DNA from: JAGQWW01 sp041392845 | Lineage (GTDB): Bacteria > Bacteroidota > Bacteroidia > Chitinophagales > Saprospiraceae | Length of the DNA stretch: 64,000 bases | Direction: 5' to 3' | Assembly: GCA_041392845.1 (NCBI GenBank) | Contig: JAWKLG010000006.1 | Location: forward strand, 167,158-231,157 | Part shown: positions 18,754-28,360 of the stretch, piece by piece | Numbering within the stretch: the stretch's first letter is position 1 | How the letters are laid out: each line of letters opens with the position of its first letter | Program-made: the position numbers and the translations under genes | The notes under the pieces: model-generated | Told to the model about the DNA's origin: nothing | Database searches by the model: none | What the model saw: the letters and a program-made list of their open reading frames with translations, nothing else

Positions 18754-21576
18754 TTAAGATAAATACCCACTCGGACTCCTTCCAAATCTTTCCTTAAACT
18801 TCTTTGAAAAATAGGATGGCGATTCGATTCCGATTTCATACATCACTTCTGCGACGGTGAAGTGTTTTTTCTCTTCCAATAAGTGTCGGGCTTTTTGGAG
18901 CCTGATTTCCAGGATGAAGTTAACAGGGCTTAGTCCGGTGAGGCTTTGCATTACCCTGCGGAGTTGTCTTTCTCCAAGGCCTAACTGGGTGGCCAGGTCA
19001 GTAACCTTAAATTGTGGATTGGACAGGTTTTCAAACACGATAATTTCTGCTTGTTTGAGTTGCCTTTGATCTGCATTAAGATCCGCATTTTCATCCTGGT
19101 TTTCCTGACTTCTGTTTATTTTGTTTTGTAAAAGGTTTTGAATTCTAACCTTCAGCTCATTGGCACTAAAAGGTTTGGTGATGTAATCATCTACTCCCAT
19201 TTGAAGTCCTTTCAATCTATCTTCTTCGAGAGCTCGGGCAGTTAGGAAAATGTAGGGTGTGTCCTGATGTTTGCCCATTCGGTTTACTTTCTCTCTCAAC
19301 TCAAAGCCATCCATCAGTGGCATCATGACATCTGAGGTTACCAGGTCAAAGTGTTCCGTTTGGAGTAATTTAATAGCATCTACGCCATTTGGAGCAATGC
19401 TGATCCGGTAATCCTTTTTAAGGATTTTATCCAGATATCTTGCCATTTCAAGGTTATCTTCAACTACCAGTATTTTGGGCTTTTTACCTTCTATTAAAAT
19501 AGGTTGGTATGATTCGGTTTCTTTTTCTTTTGTAATTTCCTGCTCCTCAATTCCGACTACTACTGTCGGAGGTTCTGTCTCGACCAAAGGAATACTCAAG
19601 GTAAAAGTACTACCGGTTCCTTCTACACTTTCTACAATCAAGCTGCCTCCCAATAAATGACTTAATTCTTTCGAAAGGGCAAGTCCTATTCCTGTTCCAC
19701 CTTGTTGGAGTGCATTGGGTTGTTCCACCTGGTAAAACCTGTCAAAGACTTTTTCTCTTTCAGATTCTGGAATTCCTTCTCCATTATCCATCACTGAGAT
19801 TTCAATCCTTCCTTTGTTGATTTGATGATTTAAAAAGACATAATTATCAGCCGGACTATGTTTGATGGCGTTTGATATCAGGTTGTTGAGGATTTTTTCA
19901 AGTTTGTCGGCATCAGTAGTAATCCATAAATTTTCGGGTAGCTCACCTTCCATTTCAAGTTTAACCTTTTTCAAAGAAGCCAAAGAGTCAAAAGCAAAAA
20001 ATACTCTTTTTAAAAATGGCAAAAAATGAAGTATGTGCTGATTCAGTTGGAGTTTTCCTGCTTCCAGTTTTGAAAGGTCTAAAATCTCATTGACCAATCC
20101 AAGGAGCTTTTTACTGTTTGAATGAGCCAATTCCAGGTCTTCGCGTTGATTTTCAGTTGATTTTTTTTGCAGTGCATCTTCCAATGGACCAGATATTAAG
20201 GTCAAGGGGGTTCTCAATTCATGAGAAATGTTTGTAAAAAAGCTGGTTTTTAAATTGTCTAATTCACGCAACCTTTTTGCTTCTTCGAGTTCTTTTTCCA
20301 ATGCTAATTCTGCTTCCTTTTTCTTGATCTTTTGACGATTGAAATACCATTGGAAGATTCCGCCAGTTACCAAAAGGACTAATAAGGAGCCGAAAATGAT
20401 TTGATTACGAGTATTGATTTCTCTTTCAATTTTTAGTTCCTGTTCAGCAATCCTTGCTTCCTTTTTTTCGGTTTCATAACGAGTATTTGCGAAAGCTAGT
20501 TTTTCAGCGATGTTTCTACTAAAAAGTGTGTCTTTTATATTCATCGCAGCAGAAAGATTATCAAAAGATTGTTTGTACAAACCGGTTCGGTAATAATGGT
20601 TTGAAATGGCCAGCCTTGATTCATATTGCTGTTCCTCCACTCCAAATTCGTCCGAAAGTTCTATTCCTTTTTTAATATAAATCTCTGCGGAATCATTGAT
20701 CCCCAACTCAGAAAATAGTTCTCCAATATCGGTGTAAGCATTAAGCGCGTTGAATTGGTCGCCTGATTTCAGAGCATAATAAATCCCTTTTCTATAGTTT
20801 TCCAATGCTTTTAAACGATCATTTTTGAGATCCCAATGGTAGGCTGCCAGACTACCAGAGAGGTATGCTTTCCCATTGTCAAAATTTGCAGCATTGGCTA
20901 CTCTTAGGCCTTCATTTAAAAATTCCAATCTTTTCTGTAGGTCTGGTTCAAGGCCACCCAGATTGTTGGTTGCTGCAACAAATCCAAGGGTGTCTCCGAT
21001 TGTTTTGGAAATGGCATATCCTTTTAAATAATATTTGTAGGCCAAATCCCGCTCCCCTTTTCTTTGATAAATTTCTCCCAGATTATTGTAGGCGCCGGCA
21101 GCACCCATACTATCCTTGACTTCCTCACTTAATTTCGCTGATTCAAAAATGTATTCAATAGCCTGGTCCAAATCTCCTCTTCTGTCGCTAATAACACCTG
21201 CCAAATTGTAGACACCCAAAATTCTGGATTTTATGCCATCCTCCAATGCATATTCAATTGACTTTTCCATTTGTATTGCTGCTGAATCCATTTTTCCCAT
21301 GGACATAAACGCAAGTGCAATTTTATAATGTCCATTTACTTTTCCGCCGAGGTAATTTAATTCTGTTGCAAGAGCCAGGGTTTGGTTTGCATAGTCCAGG
21401 CTTTTTTCTGGATTGGTATTGAATGTATAATAGGCCAGATTGCCAAGCAATTGAACTTTGAAAGTATCCTTGGAAGCATTTGTCAGCTCATTTTCTAAGC
21501 TATCGACCATTGATTGCTGTGAAAAGAGATTGAATGGTAGAATGAACAGGGTGATTAGGTAAACAGGGTATTTCAT
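18754..21576 (-). CDS. Hybrid sensor: TPR, histidine kinase, receiver and AraC-type regulator in one chain
   Basis: A 940-residue one-protein two-component system. Order: signal/anchor (1-20), TPR repeats (about 40-360, predicted periplasmic), a coiled coil, one membrane helix (392-412), HisKA with phospho-acceptor His452 in NISHELRTPL, HATPase with NLISNAIKHS and GGTGIGLAL, a receiver domain with phospho-acceptor Asp749 in TSDVMMPLMDG, and a C-terminal AraC/HTH domain (about 840-940). This architecture is typical of Bacteroidota hybrid regulators, which often control adjacent surface or secretion genes. The divergent neighbour is a T9SS cargo gene (21762), a possible target. Confidence 0.95.
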   Translation of the reverse strand: MKYPVYLITLFILPFNLFSQQSMVDSLENELTNASKDTFKVQLLGNLAYYTFNTNPEKSLDYANQTLALATELNYLGGKVNGHYKIALAFMSMGKMDSAAIQMEKSIEYALEDGIKSRILGVYNLAGVISDRRGDLDQAIEYIFESAKLSEEVKDSMGAAGAYNNLGEIYQRKGERDLAYKYYLKGYAISKTIGDTLGFVAATNNLGGLEPDLQKRLEFLNEGLRVANAANFDNGKAYLSGSLAAYHWDLKNDRLKALENYRKGIYYALKSGDQFNALNAYTDIGELFSELGINDSAEIYIKKGIELSDEFGVEEQQYESRLAISNHYYRTGLYKQSFDNLSAAMNIKDTLFSRNIAEKLAFANTRYETEKKEARIAEQELKIEREINTRNQIIFGSLLVLLVTGGIFQWYFNRQKIKKKEAELALEKELEEAKRLRELDNLKTSFFTNISHELRTPLTLISGPLEDALQKKSTENQREDLELAHSNSKKLLGLVNEILDLSKLEAGKLQLNQHILHFLPFLKRVFFAFDSLASLKKVKLEMEGELPENLWITTDADKLEKILNNLISNAIKHSPADNYVFLNHQINKGRIEISVMDNGEGIPESEREKVFDRFYQVEQPNALQQGGTGIGLALSKELSHLLGGSLIVESVEGTGSTFTLSIPLVETEPPTVVVGIEEQEITKEKETESYQPILIEGKKPKILVVEDNLEMARYLDKILKKDYRISIAPNGVDAIKLLQTEHFDLVTSDVMMPLMDGFELREKVNRMGKHQDTPYIFLTARALEEDRLKGLQMGVDDYITKPFSANELKVRIQNLLQNKINRSQENQDENADLNADQRQLKQAEIIVFENLSNPQFKVTDLATQLGLGERQLRRVMQSLTGLSPVNFILEIRLQKARHLLEEKKHFTVAEVMYEIGIESPSYFSKKFKERFGRSPSGYLS

Positions 21577-21761
21577 GCATCTAAAATAATCAACAATTTT
21601 TTAAAGGAAAAAACAAGGCGTAAATAACTGATAATCAGTGACTGCCGAAATGAGCAAGAGGCTGTCCGATATGGGCAACAGGGTAGGAGGGGTTTGGGTG
21701 CAACTTTGAACCATCGATTTCAAACAAGCCCAAAATTCATTTATCTCTAAAATTATCAGCA

Positions 21762-22223
21762 ATGAAAAATGTGATTTTAATTTTCCTGGTTGCTCTTCCT
21801 TTCCTGGTCAGTGGACAGGAACTCAGCCTCCAATTAATCGGGAGTAGCGGAGCTGAACTTGCTACTAATAATGCCAAAGTTCAGACAGCCATCGGAGAGA
21901 TTGCCATCAACCATTATCAAGGTCTGACTGAAGGATTGTTACAGGGGGTTGAGCGTTCTTCCTCACAAAGACATACTCAAGGCCCGACATTAAACCTTGC
22001 CATGTACCCTAATCCGGTATCCAATCAGGCCTTCCTTCAAAAAGATTTTCCGGAAGCAGTCCAGCTTCATTTTTACGATGAGTCAGGCAGACTCCTTTTA
22101 AAAATTCCAATGGCCTCGGATAGGATAACTGTCGATTGCCATGATTGGCCTTCTGGTTTGTATTTCATTCGAATCGAGCATGAAGAATTTGGGTTTAATC
22201 CAATTCGCTTTTCAAAATTTTAA
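21762..22223 (+). CDS. Small secreted protein with T9SS type A sorting domain
   Basis: The 153-residue protein has a signal peptide (MKNVILIFLVALPFLVSGQ), a short middle region with AIGEIAINHYQG typical of small Bacteroidota T9SS cargo, and a C-terminal sorting domain (about 80-153) with the hallmark NLAMYPNPVSN, then YDESGRLL and PSGLYFIRIE. It should be carried across the outer membrane by type IX secretion. The body is too short for an enzyme; a structural or adaptor role for the large protein encoded 39 bp downstream is plausible but inferred. Confidence 0.9.
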   Translation: MKNVILIFLVALPFLVSGQELSLQLIGSSGAELATNNAKVQTAIGEIAINHYQGLTEGLLQGVERSSSQRHTQGPTLNLAMYPNPVSNQAFLQKDFPEAVQLHFYDESGRLLLKIPMASDRITVDCHDWPSGLYFIRIEHEEFGFNPIRFSKF

Positions 22224-22262
22224 AACCCTTTAAAACCATTATTAATTACAAAATTATTTGTC

Positions 22263-25200
22263 ATGAAAAATATAATGTTTAGTATCGTTTTTGTTTTAAT
22301 AGCTGTCGTTTCAGCCTATTCTCAGACTCCCCAAAATTTCAATTACCAAGCAGTTGTTCGAGACGGTTCCGGAATGACCATCAATAATTCTCAGGTGAGC
22401 TTCAGATTTACCATTGTAGAAAACAGTGCCAATGGAAATTTACTTTACCAGGAAATTCAGAAACCCTTTACAACCGATAATGGAATAGTTAGTCTGCAAA
22501 TAGGAGCAGGTAATAATACAACCGGCACCTTTTCTAATATCAATTGGGCCAATGGAAATTTTTGGTTGAAAATTGAACTGGATATGAACGGAGGAAATAA
22601 TTTTCAATTGATGGGAAGTAGTCAGCTAGTTTCGGTTCCTTTCGCTATGCATGCAGCAACAGTTGACAATACAGACGATGCAGATGCCGATCCATCGAAT
22701 GAATTACAAAACCTTGCTTTTGATGCCAACACCAATGAGTTGTCCATTTCGGGTGGCAATATAATTACGATTCCAGTGGGTGGTCCTGATGCCGATGCAG
22801 ATCCGGAAAATGAATTGCAGCAGCTTTCCAAAATGGGGAACCTTGTTACCCTTTCAAGAAATGGAGGAACCATCAGTGTAGACGATGGTGATGCCAACCC
22901 GATGAATGAAATTCAAACGCTTTCTAAAAATGGCAATACAGTTTCTTTATCAAATAATGGAGGCAGCTTTACCGATGAAACTGATGATGCAGACGCAGAC
23001 CCCAACAATGAAATTCAATCCCTTTCTTTCGATCCGAATACCAATGAGCTGAGTATTTCTAATAGCAACTCAATTACCATTCCTTCAGGTGGAGCTGATG
23101 CAGATCCGGATCCTACCAACGAGATTCAGACACTTTCTAAGAATGGAAATCTGGTCAGCCTTTCTAACAATGGAGGAAGTTTTACCGATGCGGTAGATGA
23201 TGCCGATGCAGATCCACAAAATGAAATTCAGACCCTTTCTAAAAATGGAAATTTGGTAAGTTTATCCGGAAATGGAGGAAGCTTTACGGATGAAGTAAAC
23301 GATGCGGATGCAGATATAACGAATGAATTGCAGACCTTATCTTTTGATGTAAGTACCAATGAATTGAGCATTAGTAATGGAAACAGCATTGCCATTCCAA
23401 CCGTTGGAGCTGATGCAGACGCAGATCCGACCAATGAGATTCAACAAATTACCAGAGTAGGAGATGAACTTCATCTTTCTGAAAATGGGGGAATTGTAAG
23501 TCTTCAAGATGGTGATAGCGATAATAGCAATGAGCTCCAAATGCTGGATTATGATCCTGATAGCAGCTTTTTAACCATAAGCAATGGTAATACGATTGTA
23601 TTGCCAAAACCGGGTCCGGATGCAGATTCAGATCCATTCAATGAGTTGCAAAATCTAACCTTAGCAGGTACACAATTGATCATTACTGACGGAAATTCTG
23701 TGGATTTGACACCCATTCTGCCTCCTGGAGGAACAGATGATCAAAATCTGACACTTAATGGAAATGATTTAAGTATAGAAAACGGTAATTCTGTTGACCT
23801 AAGTAGCTTCGCTACCCCTTGGAAAGAAGTACAGGGAAGTCCAGGCACAATAAACTATGATGAAGGAAATGTTTTAATTAAAAACCAACAAAGTGGAGAG
23901 AATGTAAACATCTTCCCATACGCTATCGGAGTGAGTGATGGAATGGCCAGAAATTCATTCTTGAATCCTTATCAGGCAAAATTCCAGAGTTCAAACGAAA
24001 CTCATGTAGCAGATTTTGGATATAGAGGTGCTCATTTTTACAATCCAGGACTCCCTTTTGTCGAGACTCTTGCCAAATTCGATAAAGACAGCCTTCATTT
24101 TTACCATCCCGGAGCAGGCTTGATTTTGCCCAATCGTGCAAAGATGGATGCTTTCGGATTGCATTTTGACAATACAGCCGACCGTGCAGGATATAATTTT
24201 TGGGGAATGGAAGTAGAGACCGGCGACATGGCAGTTAATCTAACACCCTATGCTTTAGAAGGTACTCAAAAAAATATAGGAGGTTCCTTGTTTACCAGGT
24301 ATTTCCTTGGAAAAGACAGCCTGACTTTGTGGAATGACAGCAAATGGAAAAATGCCTGGATGGGTACTGAAGCAAATGGTAGTGGTGGTATAAAACTATT
24401 TTCAGGTTTAAATGATAGAAAAGTAGTTGAAATAACCGGAATTCCAGGTCAGGATCCTTTTAATCCAAACCCAAGCCCTGGCGGAAATATTTACCTGTAT
24501 GACTCCAATGAAAACCTTAGAACTGCAATTCAATCCAATGATGATGCCGGTTGGGTAAGCCTGGTGGGAGATACCACGGCTAATTTGATTGATAACAATA
24601 CGATCGTATTAGGAGACAAGAATGCCTTTGGTCCCGGTACCAACTTTTTCGTGCGACCAAGGGTGATGATAGGTATCGACCATGGACCGGATTATCATGG
24701 ATATTTGGGTATAATTGACTCTAGCGGAGCAATGTCTTCAGGAATCAATGTTCACAATGGTTCACCGCGTGTCTTTTCAAAAGGAAACCTTTCGGTACTG
24801 TTTGAAAATGGTGATGAAGCATCGATCTCTGATTATTGGGGGTATACCCTTTTGGGACCCAACGGAAATTCAGCTCTTTCTTTGACCAGGGATATCATCA
24901 GTCCACAAGTAGGATATATGGGAACCAATGGTGAAAATAATTTTCCAAATGTGGATATAGGAGCGAACTACATTGATGACAATTTGAATGGAGGATTGGT
25001 AACAGTAATGGATAACCTCGGTCAGTCAGGCGCCGGTATGAAAATCAATGCAAGCAATCTAGGTACCCTTTGGTCCAATTGGGATGTTGCAGTAGAGGAT
25101 GATGGAACGCGATTTTCCTCAATGAATCCTTTTTCTGTAAATGTACACAATCCTGTAGAAGGTTTTTCAGCAAGTATGTACAGAGACATTTTCACCCAAG

Positions 25201-25775
25201 ATGGAATTTTGAAATTGTATGATGGCGAAGGTTCTTTGAACTTTTCAGCAGGACCGGATCCGAGTCCTCTTGGTTTGGAAGGTGCGGGTTATGCGGCGAT
25301 TTACGACCAAAATGATGTTGCGCAGGCAGGATTTTATATCGACCAAGACGGAAATGGGGTTGTTTTCGCCGACTTGAAACCCTTTAGAATGGATCATCCT
25401 GAAGACAAGGAAAAGGAGATTTGGTATGTGGCAATGGAAGGTCCTGAAGCAGGTGCTTATACCAGAGGTACCGCTAGTCTTGAGAATGGTGAAGCATTTG
25501 TTCCTTTCCCAGAGCATTTTTCTTATCTGGCTACTCCAGAGTCGATGACAGTAATTCTTACTCCTTTGTCAATAGATACTTATGGTTTGGCTGTTGGTGA
25601 AAAAACGGAAAAAGGAATCCGGGTAAAAGAGTTGAAAGGAGGTAATGGGAGCTTCGAATTTGATTGGGAAGTTAAATGTGTTAGAAAAGGCCATGAGCGT
25701 TTTGAAGTGATCAGAAATAAACCTACGGTCAAAGAAATGCAGCCTGCTAATATGCAATTTGAACAAGGGAATTGA
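22263..25775 (+). CDS. Long secreted repeat protein (DADADP repeats), fibre-like
   Basis: The 1170-residue protein has a signal peptide, then a Bacteroidota N-terminal domain (FNYQAVVRDGSG to SVPFAMHA, about 21-135). About ten degenerate repeats follow (about 138-510). Each begins with a DADADP-like acidic turn and NEIQTL, followed by either NGNLVSLSNNGGSF or NELSISNGNSI. A long beta-rich region comes next, and a C-terminal domain (about 1040-1150, YVAMEGPEAGAYTRG to FDWEVKCVRKG) recalls C-termini of fibre-like surface proteins. No sorting domain is seen. The acidic repeats could bind Ca2+ (inference). Likely co-transcribed with 21762. Confidence 0.88.
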   Translation: MKNIMFSIVFVLIAVVSAYSQTPQNFNYQAVVRDGSGMTINNSQVSFRFTIVENSANGNLLYQEIQKPFTTDNGIVSLQIGAGNNTTGTFSNINWANGNFWLKIELDMNGGNNFQLMGSSQLVSVPFAMHAATVDNTDDADADPSNELQNLAFDANTNELSISGGNIITIPVGGPDADADPENELQQLSKMGNLVTLSRNGGTISVDDGDANPMNEIQTLSKNGNTVSLSNNGGSFTDETDDADADPNNEIQSLSFDPNTNELSISNSNSITIPSGGADADPDPTNEIQTLSKNGNLVSLSNNGGSFTDAVDDADADPQNEIQTLSKNGNLVSLSGNGGSFTDEVNDADADITNELQTLSFDVSTNELSISNGNSIAIPTVGADADADPTNEIQQITRVGDELHLSENGGIVSLQDGDSDNSNELQMLDYDPDSSFLTISNGNTIVLPKPGPDADSDPFNELQNLTLAGTQLIITDGNSVDLTPILPPGGTDDQNLTLNGNDLSIENGNSVDLSSFATPWKEVQGSPGTINYDEGNVLIKNQQSGENVNIFPYAIGVSDGMARNSFLNPYQAKFQSSNETHVADFGYRGAHFYNPGLPFVETLAKFDKDSLHFYHPGAGLILPNRAKMDAFGLHFDNTADRAGYNFWGMEVETGDMAVNLTPYALEGTQKNIGGSLFTRYFLGKDSLTLWNDSKWKNAWMGTEANGSGGIKLFSGLNDRKVVEITGIPGQDPFNPNPSPGGNIYLYDSNENLRTAIQSNDDAGWVSLVGDTTANLIDNNTIVLGDKNAFGPGTNFFVRPRVMIGIDHGPDYHGYLGIIDSSGAMSSGINVHNGSPRVFSKGNLSVLFENGDEASISDYWGYTLLGPNGNSALSLTRDIISPQVGYMGTNGENNFPNVDIGANYIDDNLNGGLVTVMDNLGQSGAGMKINASNLGTLWSNWDVAVEDDGTRFSSMNPFSVNVHNPVEGFSASMYRDIFTQDGILKLYDGEGSLNFSAGPDPSPLGLEGAGYAAIYDQNDVAQAGFYIDQDGNGVVFADLKPFRMDHPEDKEKEIWYVAMEGPEAGAYTRGTASLENGEAFVPFPEHFSYLATPESMTVILTPLSIDTYGLAVGEKTEKGIRVKELKGGNGSFEFDWEVKCVRKGHERFEVIRNKPTVKEMQPANMQFEQGN

Positions 25776-25816
25776 TATTTGATGTTATATATTTTGGTAT
25801 AAAAATTTTTTGCTTT

Positions 25817-25850
25817 CCGGTGGCTTTCAAGTCACCGGTTTTTTATTTTA
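25817..25850 (+). terminator. Intrinsic terminator after the DADADP-repeat gene
   Basis: CCGGTGGCT (25817-25825) pairs with AGTCACCGG (25830-25838) around a 4-nt loop, followed by TTTTTTATTTT. Confidence 0.9.
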
Positions 25851-25937
25851 AAAAAGTGATCAGAATGGCACCTTTTTTAAAGATTACCTGTTTAAAAAGA
25901 ATAATAATCACATAGTTTTCGATACGAATAAATTTCA

Positions 25938-28178
25938 ATGAACCGGTTTCACCATACCTCCATGCGGTATATTTTTTTCTTTCTTTTTCTTTTAAATGTT
26001 GGTCTTACAAATACCATGGATGCACAAGATGCTCCCAGGGTTGGTGTCGTACTCAGCGGTGGCGGCGCCAAAGGATATGCCCATGTGGGTGCTTTAAAAG
26101 TATTGGAAGAGGCAGGGGTGCATATTGATTACATTGCAGGAACCAGTATGGGGGCGATAGTCGGTGGATTGTATGCGGCAGGATATTCTGCAGATCAGTT
26201 GGATTCCATTTTGAGAAATACGGATATCGCTAACCTGATGATTGACAAGGTGCCCCGGTCGATGAAGCCTATTTTTGAAAAAGAATATGGGGAAAAATAT
26301 GCCTTATCCTTGACCTTTGAAGACTTCAAAATCTTTTTGCCTTCGGCACTTTCCAATGGGCAGAATATTTTCAACTTTTTGAATCGCCTGACTTTTCCGG
26401 TAGCGCATATTCGTGATTTTAGTCAATTGCCAATTCCTTTCTTTTGTGTGGGTACCAATGTTGCCACCGGCGAAGCGGTATATTTTGAAAATGGAAGCTT
26501 GGCTGCGGCCATGCGTGCCAGTGGAGCTTTTCCCGGATTGTTGGCGCCTTTTCGAATGGGTGATAAACTGATAACCGATGGTGGAATTGTAGATAATTTT
26601 CCGGCAAGGAAATTATTTGAAAAAGGAGTTGATATCATCATCGGGGTCAATGTCGAACAAGGACTTTACGGTCAGGAGGATCTTTTTACCATTGATAAAA
26701 TCATAGAACAAGTCAGCTCTTTTCAGATGGTACAAAACTCTGAAGACCAGTTGCAATATTGCGATGTGTTGATTCGCCCAAAAATAGATGGATTTAGTGT
26801 GACGAGTTTTGATGCCATTGATACCCTTATTAAAAGTGGAGAGATGGCTGCCAGAGAATATATGGATACTTTAATAACCATTGCTTCAAAACAAGGGAGT
26901 GATGTTTTTAAAAATGTTTACCTGAAAGTACCTGATACCATACAATTTGAATCGTATAACATTGCAAAAAATAAGGTACTTGACCCCGATATAATAGCTG
27001 AATATTTTCCTAAGAAATTGAAGGACCCTTTTGCCAGTGATGATTTTTATAAATCCATCACACATCTCTACGGAACGGGCTGTTATCAATACATTGATTA
27101 TGAATTTTTGCAGGATGAGGATGGCTGCATGAGTCTGGAAATGCGTCCATATCCCAAGCAGGGTTATGATCGTTTGCTACGATTGGGATTGCATTTTGAC
27201 GATGTGTACAAAAGTAGTTTATTGTTGAATCTGACCTTTCTGAATCTGGGTTTTCGAAATTCAAATGCGTCACTGAATCTGATTTTAGGAGACGAGTTTC
27301 GCTATTCTTTTAATTACTTGTGGGATTTAGCAGCTAAACCGGATTTGGGAATTAATTCCTACCTGTTTTTCAACCACATACCTTCAGAGCGATTTAGTAA
27401 TATTATTATTGATAGCACATTGGTCTTGAGCAATATCACTTTTGATCAAACTGATTTTACCAATGAAATGTATGTACGCCTGAGTGCGGGAAATTTTCAT
27501 TCGTTTAATCTGGGTGGGCAATTGAAATATTTTAAATCTTCCTCCAGTCAGGTGGTCAATCTCAACAATGATGAAAAATATGTAGTTGAAAACGGCTTAT
27601 ATACTACCGGCTTTTTATCCTTCCATTGGGATTCCAGAGATTACAGGGTTTTCCCTACGAGTGGTACCAATGCAACCTTAATGTCCAGAGCAACCTGGCC
27701 TTTGGAAACAGAAATTTTTGAAAACAGGGAAAAACTGTTGGGTATCAACTTTGACCTGAACCTGGAGACTTACGTCCCGCTCAATGGAAGATTCACCCTT
27801 GGATTTCTTGCCAATGTAGGTTTGACTTATGGAGAACCTGCTCCACCGTTTTATTATTTCCTTGGAGGAAACAACCGCAATTACATCAATAATTTCAAAC
27901 CTTTCATCGGTTTGCCTTTCGCCAGCGAAGTAGGAACCAACCTGCTTTCCGGCCAACTTTATGGCCAGCAAAGAATTTTTAAATCACATTTCCTTTACGG
28001 TTCCATCAATTACGCCTACATCTCCAACGAACTCGACGCCACCGAATTTTTCCAGGAATCCATCCGAAGTTTTGGCATCGGATATGGCCTTAGGACGGGA
28101 CTGGGACCTATCGCCTTGACCTACGGTTATTCCAATGAGGGAGATGAGTTGTATTTGGTATTGGGGTATTGGTTTTAG
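25938..28178 (+). CDS. Patatin-like phospholipase fused to an outer-membrane barrel
   Basis: A 746-residue protein with a signal peptide; translation may start at the internal Met9 (25962), which gives a cleaner signal sequence. The patatin domain (about 33-330) shows the oxyanion GGGAKG (41-46), nucleophile elbow GTSMG (Ser70) and catalytic Asp214 in DGG. Residues about 380-746 look like an Omp85/bacterial surface antigen barrel ending in LVLGYWF. Proteins of this PlpD/RssA-like design place a lipase at the outer membrane. Heptad repeats of the GGTCTTT type start right after its stop codon. Confidence 0.93.
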   Translation: MNRFHHTSMRYIFFFLFLLNVGLTNTMDAQDAPRVGVVLSGGGAKGYAHVGALKVLEEAGVHIDYIAGTSMGAIVGGLYAAGYSADQLDSILRNTDIANLMIDKVPRSMKPIFEKEYGEKYALSLTFEDFKIFLPSALSNGQNIFNFLNRLTFPVAHIRDFSQLPIPFFCVGTNVATGEAVYFENGSLAAAMRASGAFPGLLAPFRMGDKLITDGGIVDNFPARKLFEKGVDIIIGVNVEQGLYGQEDLFTIDKIIEQVSSFQMVQNSEDQLQYCDVLIRPKIDGFSVTSFDAIDTLIKSGEMAAREYMDTLITIASKQGSDVFKNVYLKVPDTIQFESYNIAKNKVLDPDIIAEYFPKKLKDPFASDDFYKSITHLYGTGCYQYIDYEFLQDEDGCMSLEMRPYPKQGYDRLLRLGLHFDDVYKSSLLLNLTFLNLGFRNSNASLNLILGDEFRYSFNYLWDLAAKPDLGINSYLFFNHIPSERFSNIIIDSTLVLSNITFDQTDFTNEMYVRLSAGNFHSFNLGGQLKYFKSSSSQVVNLNNDEKYVVENGLYTTGFLSFHWDSRDYRVFPTSGTNATLMSRATWPLETEIFENREKLLGINFDLNLETYVPLNGRFTLGFLANVGLTYGEPAPPFYYFLGGNNRNYINNFKPFIGLPFASEVGTNLLSGQLYGQQRIFKSHFLYGSINYAYISNELDATEFFQESIRSFGIGYGLRTGLGPIALTYGYSNEGDELYLVLGYWF

Positions 28179-28276
28179 GGTGGTCTTTGGTCTTTGGCTT
28201 TGGTCTTTGGGGCGGCTTCGCCTTTTGGTTTTAAAGGACGTTGCGAACGTGGCGGTGAATTTTTTTCACCGCAGAG
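28179..28276. repeat. Left half of a composite repeat, cut by IS110
   Basis: TGGTCTT heptads (28179-28212) lead into a 46-bp block (28209-28254) that is identical to 32351-32396 and contains two small hairpins (GGCGGCTTCGCC and ACGTTGCGAACGT), then a GCGGTGAA/TTCACCGC hairpin. The continuation of the same composite appears beyond the insertion sequence at 29779-29911. Confidence 0.85.
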
Positions 28277-28299
28277 GTGGTATGTTTGAAATAAAAAAG

Positions 28300-28360
28300 C
28301 ATAAGTAAGAATCTTTAATTTAGATTTTCCAAAATCACTAACAAAAAGATTTTACTTATG
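28300..28360 (+). promoter_or_regulatory. Hairpin enclosing the transposase start codon
   Basis: CATAAGTAAGAATCTTT (28300-28316) is nearly the reverse complement of AAAGATTTTACTTATG (28345-28360), which includes the transposase ATG (28358-28360). In mRNA starting upstream, the start codon would be buried in a stem, a common way for insertion sequences to limit read-through expression. Confidence 0.65.
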
